A stretch of DNA of 5,656 nucleotides from Planctomycetota bacterium (lineage in GTDB: Bacteria > Planctomycetota > Phycisphaerae > WQYP01), in assembly GCA_021852245.1 (NCBI GenBank), contig JAJZNY010000274.1:1-5656 (forward strand). The letters run 5' to 3'. Made by a program: the position numbers and the translations under genes. The notes under the pieces are model-generated. The model was given only the letters and a program-made list of their open reading frames with translations. It had not been told where the DNA came from and ran no database searches. Shown piece after piece: positions 5,401 to 5,656 of the stretch. How positions within the stretch are numbered: position 1 is the first letter of the stretch; every line of letters starts with the position of its first letter.

Positions 5401-5656
5401 CATTCCCCCTCCCCGTCAGGCCGTTTCTCCGCGTTCTCCGCGCCTCCGCGCGCAACACCATCCCCCGCCAGATCAAAAAGCCCCGGCCCATCCATCGCCG
5501 CACGCCGCTGTGCCTTGGATCGCGGCTTGCCGCGCGACGCCGGCTCCGGCTCGGCCGCCTCGGCCTCGGGTGCCTTGGTCGGCAGATTCTGAACCTCCAG
5601 CGAATAGTCGTCGTGGCCCCATTCACACTTTTTCAGCACCGCCTTGGGGATCTTCT
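5400..5656 (-). CDS. C-terminal fragment of a probable DNA methyltransferase (Mod), 5' end outside the window
   Basis: The reading frame is open to the right edge and gives the last 84 residues. It starts KIPKAVLKKCEWGHDDYSLE, then VQNLP. A low-complexity, probably disordered Ala/Glu/Pro linker follows (APEAEAAEPEPAS), then a basic stretch (RGKPRSKAQRR), MDGPGLFDLAG, and a repeat-derived tail VARGGAENAEKRPDGEGE. No catalytic motif (DPPY or FxGxG) is visible because they would lie upstream. The assignment rests on the position at the head of a Res-containing cassette and on my memory that CEWG.DDYSL occurs near the C-terminus of type III-like adenine methyltransferases. An internal GTG at 5639 could mimic a start, but the frame continues upstream without a stop. 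The TGA overlaps the next ATG. Confidence 0.5.
   Translation of the reverse strand, partial: KIPKAVLKKCEWGHDDYSLEVQNLPTKAPEAEAAEPEPASRGKPRSKAQRRAAMDGPGLFDLAGDGVARGGAENAEKRPDGEGE
5403..5457 (-). repeat. GC-rich repeat, copy D (partial, 3' end of the methyltransferase-like gene)
   Basis: Half copy of the same repeat. The 32-bp core is at 5426-5457 and is identical to the other three; similarity fades just beyond, where CATCGTCC becomes CACCATCC. The right pairing arm is missing, so this copy cannot form the long stem. It encodes the final VARGGAENAE plus KRPDGEGE of the upstream protein and carries the GGGGAGGGGG ribosome-binding stretch for small ORF 1. Confidence 0.85.

Noticed and set aside
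4590..5457. CRISPR array
   Set aside because: The repeat copies are irregularly spaced (491, 161 and 158 bp), the material between them is homologous or coding, and no cas genes are present.
4590..5457. Insertion sequence or its terminal repeats
   Set aside because: There is no transposase and no target-site duplication. The copies are in direct orientation and do not bound a unit of cargo in a consistent way.

Overview
The window holds the 3' part of a type III-like restriction-modification cassette on the minus strand (about 859-5656), converging on one PhoB-like response regulator gene on the plus strand (39-746). The DNA is GC-rich but not extreme. No ribosomal RNA, transfer RNA or transposase gene is present. 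The organism cannot be named from this sequence. The dispersed CGCGGAG-type repeats and the restriction gene content resemble what I recall from Planctomycetota, Verrucomicrobiota and similar environmental genomes, but that is a weak inference.

Layout from left to right: (1) 39-746 (+), an OmpR/PhoB-family response regulator with all receiver and winged-helix signatures intact. (2) 747-858, a short convergent intergenic gap. (3) 859-3549 (-), an 896-residue superfamily 2 helicase with a C-terminal PD-(D/E)XK nuclease, the Res subunit. (4) 3546-4589 (-), a RhuM-family protein. (5) 4590-5081 (-), a GxxExxY protein with a PD-(D/E)XK-like core and a C-terminus made from a repeat. (6) 5078-5399, two 161-bp tandem repeat units, each encoding a 53-residue small ORF. 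(7) 5400-5656 (-), the C-terminal 84 residues of a protein cut by the window edge, probably the methyltransferase (Mod).

Transcription of the minus cassette runs from right to left: Mod, two small ORFs, GxxExxY, RhuM, Res. Every junction is translationally tight: TGATG, TGATG, ATGA, TAG directly followed by ATG, and GTGA. This indicates one polycistronic mRNA whose promoter lies beyond the right edge. Mod would methylate the recognition sequence and Res would translocate and cut unmodified DNA. The roles of RhuM and the GxxExxY protein are unknown.

The most unusual feature is a GC-rich, imperfectly palindromic repeat present four times (around 4590-4686, 5082-5180, 5242-5341 and 5403-5457). 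All four share an identical 32-bp core, and all four are read in the same frame, coding for GDxVARGGAENAE. Each copy ends with a stop codon next to a G/A-rich ribosome-binding stretch and the ATG of the next cistron. The repeat therefore forms the junction between genes: it tails the upstream protein and supplies the translation signal of the downstream one. Two copies have become, or imitate, free-standing 53-codon genes.
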